This document shows positions 24,229 to 33,308 of a stretch of 64,000 bases of DNA, one piece after another. The first letter of the stretch is position 1; every line of letters begins with the position of its first letter. Both the position numbers and the translations under genes were made by a program. The stretch comes from Helichrysum umbraculigerum (lineage: Eukaryota > Streptophyta > Magnoliopsida > Asterales > Asteraceae). A model generated the notes under the pieces. The model did not search any database. It saw only the letters and a list, made by a program, of their open reading frames with translations, and was not told where the DNA came from. The stretch covers positions 83,663,001 through 83,727,000 of the forward strand of contig CATIUR010000003.1 in the NCBI GenBank assembly GCA_949592205.1, given 5' to 3'.

Positions 24229-25669
24229 TTTTTTTTGGGTAAAGGGTAAAATTACCCGGCAAATATATTACTCCAAAAATCAGATAAGAACAATGGATGT
24301 GGGTAAATCCCACACCTCTGCCCGTTACATAGGCAAAAACTACATAACAAGGACACAACCACTAAACAATATTTGACTCAAACAAAACAACAAATAAACA
24401 CCATTCTACTCAATACTATTTTCTACTCTTCCTATCATGCAGACTCATGTAATCGGCCATTTCATTATCTGCATAATCAAAAAGATCATCTTCATCATCT
24501 TCCATTTCATCCTTATCATCATCTAAACTAGGAATTTCAGTAGTATCCTCAGAGAAAACCACCTTCTTCCCACGATCCTTTTTCTTACTAGCCAACTGTT
24601 CACTAGAGGTAGACGTACTATCCCTTTTGGCATTTAAATTATTTAAGGCCTCAAAAGAATTAGACGTTTTAGTCGTACCAACGTCCTTTGTTTTCTTAGG
24701 GACAAACACCTCTTTAATAGGAGCGACAACCACTTTCTTTGAATTACCAACCACAAGGCCACGAAACGGTTTACTCGGGGCCTGAAACCATTCTGAATCT
24801 TTTTTGTTTTTAACTTCAGCCTCTTTACCCACATTCATCTGACCTTGTTTTTCCGAAGTGACAGGAACACACTTTGGACATATATCCTCCGCATGCCCAA
24901 ACACCTTACATGTATTACATCTAGGGGGCTTCCATTCATATTCCACACGAACCGTATGTAAAGAATGCCCTGAGCCTTCCACAAACGGAACAGAAATAAC
25001 CAAAGAATCCTTAGGAACCTGATCAGCCCTAATATCAATCAAGGCACGAGCAAAATCCAACCGTCCCTATGAGTTGAAACACATATAACTGGTGTAAGAA
25101 TCAAGCATAAGAGGAGTACCCAATTTGGTAGCAATTGCACTCAATCCATCCGCAGTAAACGCAACTATCGGAACCCCATGAAACTTGACCCATATCGGAA
25201 TTGACACAAGATCCTCTTTCAACAAGGATGTTGTAGAAGACCACTTTTTTAAAACAATAGGCACTTTTCGAATGAACCAAGGCCCATTTTCCATAACCCC
25301 CTCCAAACCTGTAGCAGAATTAAACTTGAAAAAGAAGAAACCTTTTGAATTCATCATTACTTTATTTATACCAAATTTCTTCCAAGCATTCAAGACATAA
25401 TTTTCAACAACAGGAAACGCAACTCTTTTACCAAGAAAATATCCAAAGAGGGTATTCTCAAACCTAGAATTTGCCTCCAGAACCGAAGACATAGGAATGT
25501 GAACATCAGCCATATCATGAGACTTTTCCACTTCCAAGACACGAAAGTTAACCTTTCTATTACCTGTATCAGACTGACCTACAGTCGCGTAAGCATTAGT
25601 AGTATTACATACTTCCTCGGTCACCACACTAGCATAAGAAGGCTTTCGCGTAAGCATTGGTTTTGTCAA
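24229..25669 (-). mobile_element. LINE-type retrocopy carrying an ORF1-like gene only
   Basis: The insertion splits the RNase H frame of level 2: the coding sequence stops at about 24228 and resumes at about 25672. A T-run at 24228-24236 is the poly(A) tail of a minus-strand insertion. Between tail and 5' end there is a 3' UTR (24237-24415) and one gene, with no endonuclease or RT domain. A TSD was not resolved by eye. It is either a non-autonomous LINE derivative or a processed copy of an ORF1-only transcript. Confidence 0.75.
24416..25657 (-). pseudogene. LINE ORF1-like protein with DUF4283-type region and zinc knuckle
   Basis: The protein resembles plant LINE ORF1 nucleic-acid-binding proteins. 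The N-terminal half fits the DUF4283 pattern (ENYVLNAWKKFG, GPWFIRKVPIVLKKW, IPIWVKFHGVP). A CX2CX4HX4C knuckle (CNTCKVFGHAEDIC) sits in the second half, followed by a Lys/Ser-rich tail and an acidic C-terminus. One in-frame TAG at about 25064-25066, where the family has Trp, splits an otherwise open frame of about 413 codons. The first ATG inside the copy is at 25657; the frame stays open to the insertion edge, so the true start may have been truncated. Confidence 0.8.
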
Positions 25670-26018
25670 AAACGGTAGTTTTTACCAATCATTCTGCATT
25701 GCGATATCTATTTAACAAGCAAGATGCGAAGCAAGGTTGTTGCGATGGATTTTGTTGTTACAAGAGTTTGACATAGAGATTCGAGATAAGAAGGGAGCTG
25801 AAAATTTGGCTGCCGATCATTTATCAAGATTGGAAAATCCAGAGCTGGATAAGTTAGATGAATCGGAAATTCAGGATAAATTTCCTGATGAAAGCTTGCT
25901 AAAGGAATTTTTGAATGAATTTCCATGGTTCGCCGATATTGCAAACTTCCTAGTTACAAACACTCTTCCGTCTGGATTGGATTTCAACCAAAGGAAGAGA
26001 TTATTCTCATCTTTATGA
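25670..26018 (+). pseudogene. pol: pol of the Athila-like element: RNase H tail and linker
   Basis: The level-2 coding sequence resumes here (TNHSALRYLFNKQDAKQ). One base is lost near 25734, after which the frame reads on through AADHLSRLENPELDK. It ends in a TGA at 26016-26018 that looks like a CGA-to-TGA change, directly before the Sirevirus insertion. Confidence 0.85.
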
Positions 26019-26021
26019 TAT

Positions 26022-26604
26022 TGTTGGGACATAGAGTGTGACAATAGATCTAGCTTGAAATAGGACTGGTGTAATTATTATTACGTTTGTATATTGGTTT
26101 AGATTTGTAAATAAATATTTGTTTTGTAAATAAATATTCGTTAAACATATTATTGTGCTAAGTTAGACGAATGTTTAAAGACAAAATAAATAATAGACGT
26201 TTAATGCGAGGCGAGTCGAGATCTCAGGTCGCAGCGAGTTGAGCTGTGAGATGAGATCTGAACTCGCGAGGCATTAGTCTGGCGAGCCGAGTCCTTTACT
26301 GGGCTTGGGCTGCGAGTTGGACCGAACTCGCAGGCCCATGCGAGCCGAGATGAGCTGGACGTATATAATGTTTTTCACTCCGTGAAAAACATAACTTTTG
26401 GCATTCTTTCTGATCGGCGATTCCAGCAAACCAGAGAAAACATAACCTACGGCTAGGCTCTGACGATTTATCGTTTAAAGTTAAGCTTCATTAAAACGCA
26501 ATTCGAACGTATTCGTTGTTAGTAAGATAACACCGTATTGAGGGATTCCGCACCTTAATACTACAGATAACGAAGTTATCGATCCTAGAACTAGGGGACT
26601 TACA
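26022..26604 (+). repeat. LTR 1 (5' LTR) of the Sirevirus-like element
   Basis: 583 bp. By eye it differs from LTR 3 (40678-41260, also 583 bp) at about seven positions, so insertion was fairly recent. It contains several GCGAG-type motifs (26206-26350) that recur in the leader and post-pol spacer. Confidence 0.96.
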
Positions 26605-27064
26605 TCTGGTATCAGAGCTTTCGGGCTAAATACGAGTGTGTTCATAAGTTTTAGTGTTATTGCGTTTTTGATTCGGGTCGTTTTTACGTGCGTTCTTGCA
26701 ATACTAACGATCAAAATCATTCTCTGGACGTTTTAGGGTTTGTTTACAGCCGAAATTCTTAGTTTCAGTCGTAAAAATACCTTAAAAATTCGTTTTCGGG
26801 TTTAACGGCCGTTTCGCGAGTCGAGATTAGGGTTCCAGCGTCGCCTGCGAACCGAGTTGAACTAGCGAGTCGAACTGAGGCTTGCGAGTCAAACCGAGAT
26901 CCCTCGCGAATCGACATCACTTGCGAATTGACATCTTTAGCAATCCGAACTGAGGCTTGCGAATCGACGTATTCTGCGAGTCGAGCTGAGATTGCGAGTT
27001 GAGCTGAGTCTTGCGAGTTGAGTTTTCTGAATTCACTGAAACAGTTTAATTTTACGTTTTTAAG
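26605..27064 (+). promoter_or_regulatory. Untranslated leader with primer site and GCGAGTYGA repeats
   Basis: The primer site TGGTATCAGAGC lies at 26607-26618 (tRNA-Met type). From about 26815 to 27025 there are about ten variants of GCGAGTCGA/GCGAATTGA at roughly 20-bp spacing. The gag ATG follows at 27065. Confidence 0.8.
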
Positions 27065-29875
27065 ATGTCTGACTTAAGTAGAATGATCAAAATGGACCAC
27101 GAGGTGGGAAAGTCAAACGTTCCACCTAAGTTGTTAAGAATCGAGGATTATTACAACTGGAAGGACAGATTTGAATCTTACTGTAGATTCCATGACCTGT
27201 CAATCTGGATGTGTATCAAGAGTGGATACACCGTACCTACACAAACTGTTCAGAATGCCACTGTGGTTCTTACCTATGCGAACATGAGTGATCAAGAGAA
27301 GGAAGCTTACAGAAATGAGAATAAAGCACATTCATGCATAAAGATGTGTCTTCCTAAAGAGATTGCTCATCAACTGAAGTCTTTTCATACTGCTAGAACG
27401 CTCTGGGAAGCTCTAGAGAAAAGAGGTGAGGGAAGTCCACAGGTGAGAGCTGGCAAGAGGAGTCTTCTTAAAAAGCAATTTACTATGTTTAAAGCTTTAA
27501 AAGGAGAAGATCTTGATGCCTATGTCACGCGTTTCTACCATCTGCTAAGTGAATTAGAATACCATGAGATTGTTGAAGAAGAAGTAGCTAAAACAGACAA
27601 GTTTCTTGAGGGTTTGCCTTCTAAATGGGAAATGTATGGCGTTATGATTAAGGATAACGAAACTAGGTATTCTACTATGACCTTAGAGCAAGTCATTGAC
27701 AAGCTGAAAGGTTATGATTTCTCCAAGAAGTCAAGAGATAGTGATTCTGATCAGGTTCAGAACCCTGGGTTGTATCATGGAAAGTCAAGTCTTTCTACTG
27801 CGTCATCTAGTTCGACCACTGCACTGTTAGTTGGTGATACTAGTGAAAATGGAGAAATGATTACTGAAGATCTGTGCTTTATTTCCTCCTCTGGTGATGA
27901 AACAAAGGGAAAGAATTCTGAGAAGTCACCTCAAGAGCATCAGAAGATGCCGATGAGTGTGAAATCTGCTGAACAACAACTGTCTGTTCTTGCTTCCTTT
28001 GTGGCATCATATGAGAACTACATAGAGGGAAAGATCAATGATCCTATTCTGTTTGATGAGGATTATGAGCAGATAGATTCTGATTATCTTGAGGAATTGG
28101 AGCTTCAAGATCAACTAGCGTTGATATCTAGAAAGGTGAAGAATTTCCTCAAGAGAACTGGTAGAAAAGTATTGGGCAATAGATCAGGGTTTGACAAAAC
28201 CAAGGTCAGATGCTTTAACTGTCAGGGTATTGGTCATTTTGCTAGAGAATGCCAAAGACCTAAAGTAGAAGCACAAGGAAAACAAGGTTCGGGAAGTACT
28301 CTCACTTCCAAAGCCTTAGTGGTGAAGCAGTTGGATGGCTCTTATGATTGGCAAGCTCATTCTGAGGAAGCTTTGATGGCCGAGATCGAAGAGACAACTG
28401 CTGGATCAGTGTCCTACATGCCCACTAATATGGAACAGAAAGTAGAGGTGCCTGAGTCTGAAGTGAAGGCAAGTGATGATGACGTGCTATATATGGATTC
28501 AGCTCCAGATATGAGTCCTGAAGAATTCGTGGCACGCATGGCTGAATTACAAACTGACAAGAAGAAGGTATGTTTAGATATTCTTAATCTTGCTGATGTT
28601 TGTTACTTAGTTACTGATTTACAATCTCATAATAGTGTCTTTACTGTGTCAAATAGCAACCTGTCATCACAATTAAATATGGATAAGGAATCCTATAAGA
28701 CTGTTAGATCTGAACTTGATCAAGCTATTATGGATATTCGTAGATTAACTGATGATAAACAAGTCTTAAAAGATAAAATTAAGTCTGATGCTTCGGATAG
28801 AACAAAACTTAGAGATACCATAAGTGAAAAATCTGTTGTCATAGATGGTCTCTATATGAATATCAAAGACTTAAATGAGACAATTGCTAGTAAGGATCAG
28901 GAAATAGTGAACCTTAATTTAAGGTTAATTGAGCAAAATCGTAAACTTGAGAACTATAGGACATCTCAAATGGATAAAATGTTAGATGCTCAACGAAGTG
29001 TAAAGGACAAGACTGGGTTAGGTTACAATGATGTATCCCCTCCTTTTAATGCCAATTACACTCCTATTCCTGAAGATTCTGAAATGACAGATGCTACTGC
29101 TGAAATTTCAGTAACTAATGATCAGGAAAAGTTAGAGGCACAGAAAGATGTTATTAAGAACGTATCATTAGATAATAGCAAGGCTTCTCATTTCACCAAA
29201 ATACAATTTGTATCGGGTGGAGTGATTAACGATGCTAAGACTGATGATAAGGTTAATAAGGAACAGCTTAAACCTTTAGTCCCTAAGACTCCGGATGAGA
29301 AAGCAAAAGTGAGTAAATCACGCAAGCAGATGTCATGTTTCAAGTGTCATCAAAAGGGACACGTGGCTTCGTGTTGTCCTAACAAAAAGCCTGAAACATC
29401 ACATAAGCTTGTGATTGATGAAAAGACACAGACCGACTCTAGTCTGACTGTAGATGGGTTAGATACCAAACCTAAGTTAGGTAATAAACCTGTTAACATT
29501 CTTAAAAGAGATGGTAAACATAGTGTCTCCCCACCTAAACCTAAACGGCCATATACTCAAGGTGATAATTCTGTCTATAAGTCTAGAGATGTGACACCGT
29601 CGAGGTTTAGAACTCCAAGTAGAGGTCATAGTCATTATGAGAGTGGTACTACTTCGCAATCACATGAGTTTAATTATAATCATAGAGCTCATAATTATGT
29701 GCCTAAGAGGTTCTCCTCAAATTCACCTCTTAAGGCTGATCGTCCACAACCTAAAGCTACTTCGAAAGTAACCAAAGCTCCTGATGGGAAGGATGGTTAT
29801 TTTAAAGAGCTTAAGTTTGTTGATGATAAGGGACAAACCAAGACCGTAATGGCTTGGGTCCCTCTTGATAACTGA
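27065..29875 (+). CDS. gag: Gag polyprotein of the Sirevirus-like element (936 aa)
   Basis: This is the structural protein that forms the particle and binds genomic RNA. The ATG at 27065 follows the leader. The N-terminal third carries a copia gag core (YNWKDRFESYC; later LKSFHTARTLWEALEKRGEG; DAYVTRFYHLLSELEY). There are two CX2CX4HX4C knuckles, one near residue 380 (CFNCQGIGHFAREC) and one near residue 757 (CFKCHQKGHVASCC). Between them is a region rich in heptad-like charged and Leu residues (about 520-640), probably coiled coil. The frame is open throughout. It ends at 29875, overlapping pol by 11 bp, with pol in the +1 frame. Confidence 0.9.
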   Translation: MSDLSRMIKMDHEVGKSNVPPKLLRIEDYYNWKDRFESYCRFHDLSIWMCIKSGYTVPTQTVQNATVVLTYANMSDQEKEAYRNENKAHSCIKMCLPKEIAHQLKSFHTARTLWEALEKRGEGSPQVRAGKRSLLKKQFTMFKALKGEDLDAYVTRFYHLLSELEYHEIVEEEVAKTDKFLEGLPSKWEMYGVMIKDNETRYSTMTLEQVIDKLKGYDFSKKSRDSDSDQVQNPGLYHGKSSLSTASSSSTTALLVGDTSENGEMITEDLCFISSSGDETKGKNSEKSPQEHQKMPMSVKSAEQQLSVLASFVASYENYIEGKINDPILFDEDYEQIDSDYLEELELQDQLALISRKVKNFLKRTGRKVLGNRSGFDKTKVRCFNCQGIGHFARECQRPKVEAQGKQGSGSTLTSKALVVKQLDGSYDWQAHSEEALMAEIEETTAGSVSYMPTNMEQKVEVPESEVKASDDDVLYMDSAPDMSPEEFVARMAELQTDKKKVCLDILNLADVCYLVTDLQSHNSVFTVSNSNLSSQLNMDKESYKTVRSELDQAIMDIRRLTDDKQVLKDKIKSDASDRTKLRDTISEKSVVIDGLYMNIKDLNETIASKDQEIVNLNLRLIEQNRKLENYRTSQMDKMLDAQRSVKDKTGLGYNDVSPPFNANYTPIPEDSEMTDATAEISVTNDQEKLEAQKDVIKNVSLDNSKASHFTKIQFVSGGVINDAKTDDKVNKEQLKPLVPKTPDEKAKVSKSRKQMSCFKCHQKGHVASCCPNKKPETSHKLVIDEKTQTDSSLTVDGLDTKPKLGNKPVNILKRDGKHSVSPPKPKRPYTQGDNSVYKSRDVTPSRFRTPSRGHSHYESGTTSQSHEFNYNHRAHNYVPKRFSSNSPLKADRPQPKATSKVTKAPDGKDGYFKELKFVDDKGQTKTVMAWVPLDN

Positions 29876-32800
29876 TCGTATCTTGTGTTATGTGCAGGAG
29901 CATGCTGTGAACAAGGACAGCTGGTGGTATGTAGACAGTGGATGCTCAAGGCACATGACCGGAGAAAGAAGTCTGTTGAAGGACTTCAAGGAGAGTCTCA
30001 AGCAAAAAGTAAACTTTGCAGGAGATAAAGGAGGAGTAATTTCGGGAAAAGGAAAAGTTTCAAATGGAACTTTGACTCTTGAGGATGTGAACTATGTTGA
30101 AGAACTAACTCACAACCTAGTGAGTGTTTCCCAAGTCTGTGATAAAGTTCATCCAGTTTATTTTAATGAAAAGGAAGCCTTAGTTCTGAAGCCAGGTTTT
30201 AAAATTCCTGATAAATGGATATTGATGAGGGCTCCAAGGAAGAAGGACATCTATGCTATCAACATGGGTGTTCCTAATTCTTCAATGGTGTCTACATGTT
30301 TATTATCCAAGGCTTCAGAAACAGACGCATTATTATGGCATAGGAGAATGGCACACCTGAACTGGAGAAAAATGAATTATATAACCAAAAATGGTTTGGT
30401 TCAAGGTGTACCACAAAAACGTTTCGAGTCTGAGGATAAGTGTGTTCCTTGCATGAAAGGAAAGCAGCACAAGAAACCATACAGACCTAAGACTGAAAAC
30501 TCTATCTCCTCGCCATTTGAATTGCTACATATGGATCTCTTTGGCCCTATAAGCAAGAGAAGTCTAGGTGGCAAATGGTACTGTTTGGTTGTCACAGATG
30601 ATTATTCTAGATTCTCATGGGTATTCTTTTTGGGATCAAAGGATGAGACTCCTGGAATTCTAATTGAGTTCTTTGATCTAGTAGAGAATGTCTATAAAAA
30701 GAGAGTTAAGCGTATTCGTAGTGACAATGGAACAGAGTTTAAGAATTCAACGTTGAATATCTATTGCTTAAGCAAAGGGATATTACATCAATTCAGTGCA
30801 CCGTATGAACCTCAACAAAATGGTGTTGCTGAAAGGAAAAATAGGACGTTGATTGAAGCTGCTAGAACAATGCTTGCTGATTCAAAGCTTCCTGTCATCT
30901 TTTGGGCAGAAGCAGTGAATACAGCATGTTATGTTCTTAATAGAGTTCTTACGGTTAAGAGACATAACAAGACTTGTTATGAGCTTTTGAACAATAAGAA
31001 ACCTAACTTAAAAGGGTTTGAACCCTTTGGAGTTTCATGCACCATATTAAAGACTGGACATCAAGCAAAATTTGGTGAGAAGGCTGACGAAGGATTTTTT
31101 CTAGGTTATATGCCCAATTCGCCAAACAAGAGAGTCTTTAATAAAGTCACAGGACGTTTGGAGGTAGTTTATAATATTGAGGTTACGAGCTACTCACCTG
31201 ATGTTCATAAGGGCTTAGATTGGCAGTTTGATTATTCAGATCTCTTTGCATCAATTAAAGTTCCTATTAGTGACTATGTCAGTGATTCAGAGATAGCTGA
31301 ACATTTATTATTTGAAGATGAGAATATTGGTCCCGCTTCAACATCAAGTGTTAAGCAGTCTGGAATTAAGACTAATGTTGACTCAGATAAAGCTTCCACA
31401 AGTGAGTCACAACAACCTTCAGAGGATAAGTCTCAAGAAACAGAAGATCTTGACGATCTTTCTACAAAGTTTGATGATATACTTACTCCTTTGAAACACT
31501 TAAGGATATCTTTAGCACGTACAGAAGATGTACCTGAATTGGAAGAGATTGGTACTAATTTGGAAGATGAGATACCGGTTGAACCAGTTACTACAACTAG
31601 AACGAGTAAGAATCATCCCGTTGAAAACATCATCGGTGATATTAATACTCCGGTTCAAACTAGGCATCAATCCAGAGTTAGTACGTCTGAGAACTTAGAA
31701 TACCAAAGCGTGTATACAGCAATGAAAGAGACAGGGATTCCTAATCAATGTCTATATTCATGCTTTATCTCACAAATCGAGCCTAAAAATGTTCAAATGG
31801 CTTTAAAAGAAAGTTCGTGGGTAGAAGCAATGCAAGAAGAACTATCACAGTTCTCTAAATTACAAGTATGGGAGTTGGTTGACCTACCAAAGGGAGAATA
31901 TCCAATTGGAACTAGATGGGTATTTAAGTGCAAGAGAGATGATAAAGGAATCGTTACTCGCAATAAAGCTCGTCTGGTGGTTCAAGGTTTTAATCAACAA
32001 GAAGGTATTGACTACAACGAAGTGTTTGCACCAGTTGCTAGGCTAGAAGCAATTAGAGTATTCTTAGCATTCGCATCTTATTTTGGTATAAAAGTGTATC
32101 AGTTGGATGTTAAGAGTGCCTTTTTGTATGGCAAAGTGGAAGAATTGGTGTATGTTTCACAACCGCCAGGGTTTGCTGATCCTGAGTATCCAGATAGAGT
32201 ATATCGTTTGAATAAGGCTCTATATGGATTACATCAAGCACCTAGGGCATGGTATGGAACACTATCAACGTATCTACTTGAGAATGGATTTACAATAGGA
32301 TCAATTGATAGTACACTGTATGTGAAGTGGAAAAAGAAAGACTTTCTTCTAGTGCAAGTGTATGTTGATGACATTATCTTCGGATCTTCTGATGAAAAGA
32401 TGTGTCAAGAATTTGAGAAAGTCATGAGAAAAAGGTTCGAAATGTCTGCAATGGGAGAGTTGAATTTCTTCTTAGGATTACAAGTTGATCAAAAGAAGGA
32501 TGGATTCTTTATTCATCAATCTAAATATACATATGAGCTATTAGAACGCTTTAAGATGGATGAAAGTAAGGTCTACAATACTCCAATTCCAGTCAATCAT
32601 GGACTGCGTCCAGATACATCGAGTGATAGCGATGTGGATCCAACTCTTTATAGAGCCATGATCGGATCACTAGTGTATCTAACAGCCTCTAGGCCTGACA
32701 TAATGTTTGCTGTTTGTTTATGCGCAAGATATCAGGCTAATCCGAAAGAGTCACACATGCAAGCTGTTAAACGAATCTTTCGTTACCTCAAAGGGAAACC

Positions 32801-33308
32801 TAAGCTGGGTCTTTGGTATCCGATTGATGGAGACTTAGATCTCGTAGCTTATACTGATTCGGATTACGGAGGATGCAATCAGAATAGGAAATCCATGACC
32901 GGAGGATGTCAATTTCTAGGAGGTAGATTAGTATCCTGGCAGTGCAAGAAGCAAACCTCGGTAGCCATTTCTACATGTGAAGCTGAGTATGTTGCAGCTG
33001 GCAGCTGTTGCTCGCAAGTACTTTGGATTCAACAGCAACTGCGGGATTACGGGTTAAATATAACCAATACTCCTATGATGATTGATAACGAATCTACTAT
33101 GTCGATCACCAATAATCCAGTAAAGCACAGTAAAACTAAGCATATTGATATTCGACATCATTTTATTAGAGATTGTGCTGAGAAAAAGTTGATAAAGTTA
33201 GTTAAGGTTCCATCATTGGAAAACTTAGCAGACTTATACACAAAGGCGTTCGATAGAGCAAGATTTGAGACGTTGGTTCAACTGAACGGAATGAGAAATC
33301 CAGAGTGA
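29865..33308 (+). CDS. pol: Pol polyprotein: protease, integrase, RT, RNase H (1147 aa)
   Basis: The aspartic protease motif is WYVDSGCSRHMTG (Asp24). The integrase zinc site is H159/H164/C193/C196. The integrase core is D224, D287 and E323, a D,D-35-E triad. RT starts near residue 665 and carries the YVDDIIFGS catalytic box around residue 835. RNase H ends the protein with AYTDSDYGGC and STCEAEYVAA. No stop or frameshift was seen, so the enzymes may be functional. The frame is +1 to gag. TATCTTGTGTTATGTGCAG, close to a splice acceptor, lies just after the gag stop, so either a frameshift or splicing could express it. The first Met is only an ORF boundary, not a proven start. Confidence 0.93.
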   Translation: MITDRILCYVQEHAVNKDSWWYVDSGCSRHMTGERSLLKDFKESLKQKVNFAGDKGGVISGKGKVSNGTLTLEDVNYVEELTHNLVSVSQVCDKVHPVYFNEKEALVLKPGFKIPDKWILMRAPRKKDIYAINMGVPNSSMVSTCLLSKASETDALLWHRRMAHLNWRKMNYITKNGLVQGVPQKRFESEDKCVPCMKGKQHKKPYRPKTENSISSPFELLHMDLFGPISKRSLGGKWYCLVVTDDYSRFSWVFFLGSKDETPGILIEFFDLVENVYKKRVKRIRSDNGTEFKNSTLNIYCLSKGILHQFSAPYEPQQNGVAERKNRTLIEAARTMLADSKLPVIFWAEAVNTACYVLNRVLTVKRHNKTCYELLNNKKPNLKGFEPFGVSCTILKTGHQAKFGEKADEGFFLGYMPNSPNKRVFNKVTGRLEVVYNIEVTSYSPDVHKGLDWQFDYSDLFASIKVPISDYVSDSEIAEHLLFEDENIGPASTSSVKQSGIKTNVDSDKASTSESQQPSEDKSQETEDLDDLSTKFDDILTPLKHLRISLARTEDVPELEEIGTNLEDEIPVEPVTTTRTSKNHPVENIIGDINTPVQTRHQSRVSTSENLEYQSVYTAMKETGIPNQCLYSCFISQIEPKNVQMALKESSWVEAMQEELSQFSKLQVWELVDLPKGEYPIGTRWVFKCKRDDKGIVTRNKARLVVQGFNQQEGIDYNEVFAPVARLEAIRVFLAFASYFGIKVYQLDVKSAFLYGKVEELVYVSQPPGFADPEYPDRVYRLNKALYGLHQAPRAWYGTLSTYLLENGFTIGSIDSTLYVKWKKKDFLLVQVYVDDIIFGSSDEKMCQEFEKVMRKRFEMSAMGELNFFLGLQVDQKKDGFFIHQSKYTYELLERFKMDESKVYNTPIPVNHGLRPDTSSDSDVDPTLYRAMIGSLVYLTASRPDIMFAVCLCARYQANPKESHMQAVKRIFRYLKGKPKLGLWYPIDGDLDLVAYTDSDYGGCNQNRKSMTGGCQFLGGRLVSWQCKKQTSVAISTCEAEYVAAGSCCSQVLWIQQQLRDYGLNITNTPMMIDNESTMSITNNPVKHSKTKHIDIRHHFIRDCAEKKLIKLVKVPSLENLADLYTKAFDRARFETLVQLNGMRNPE

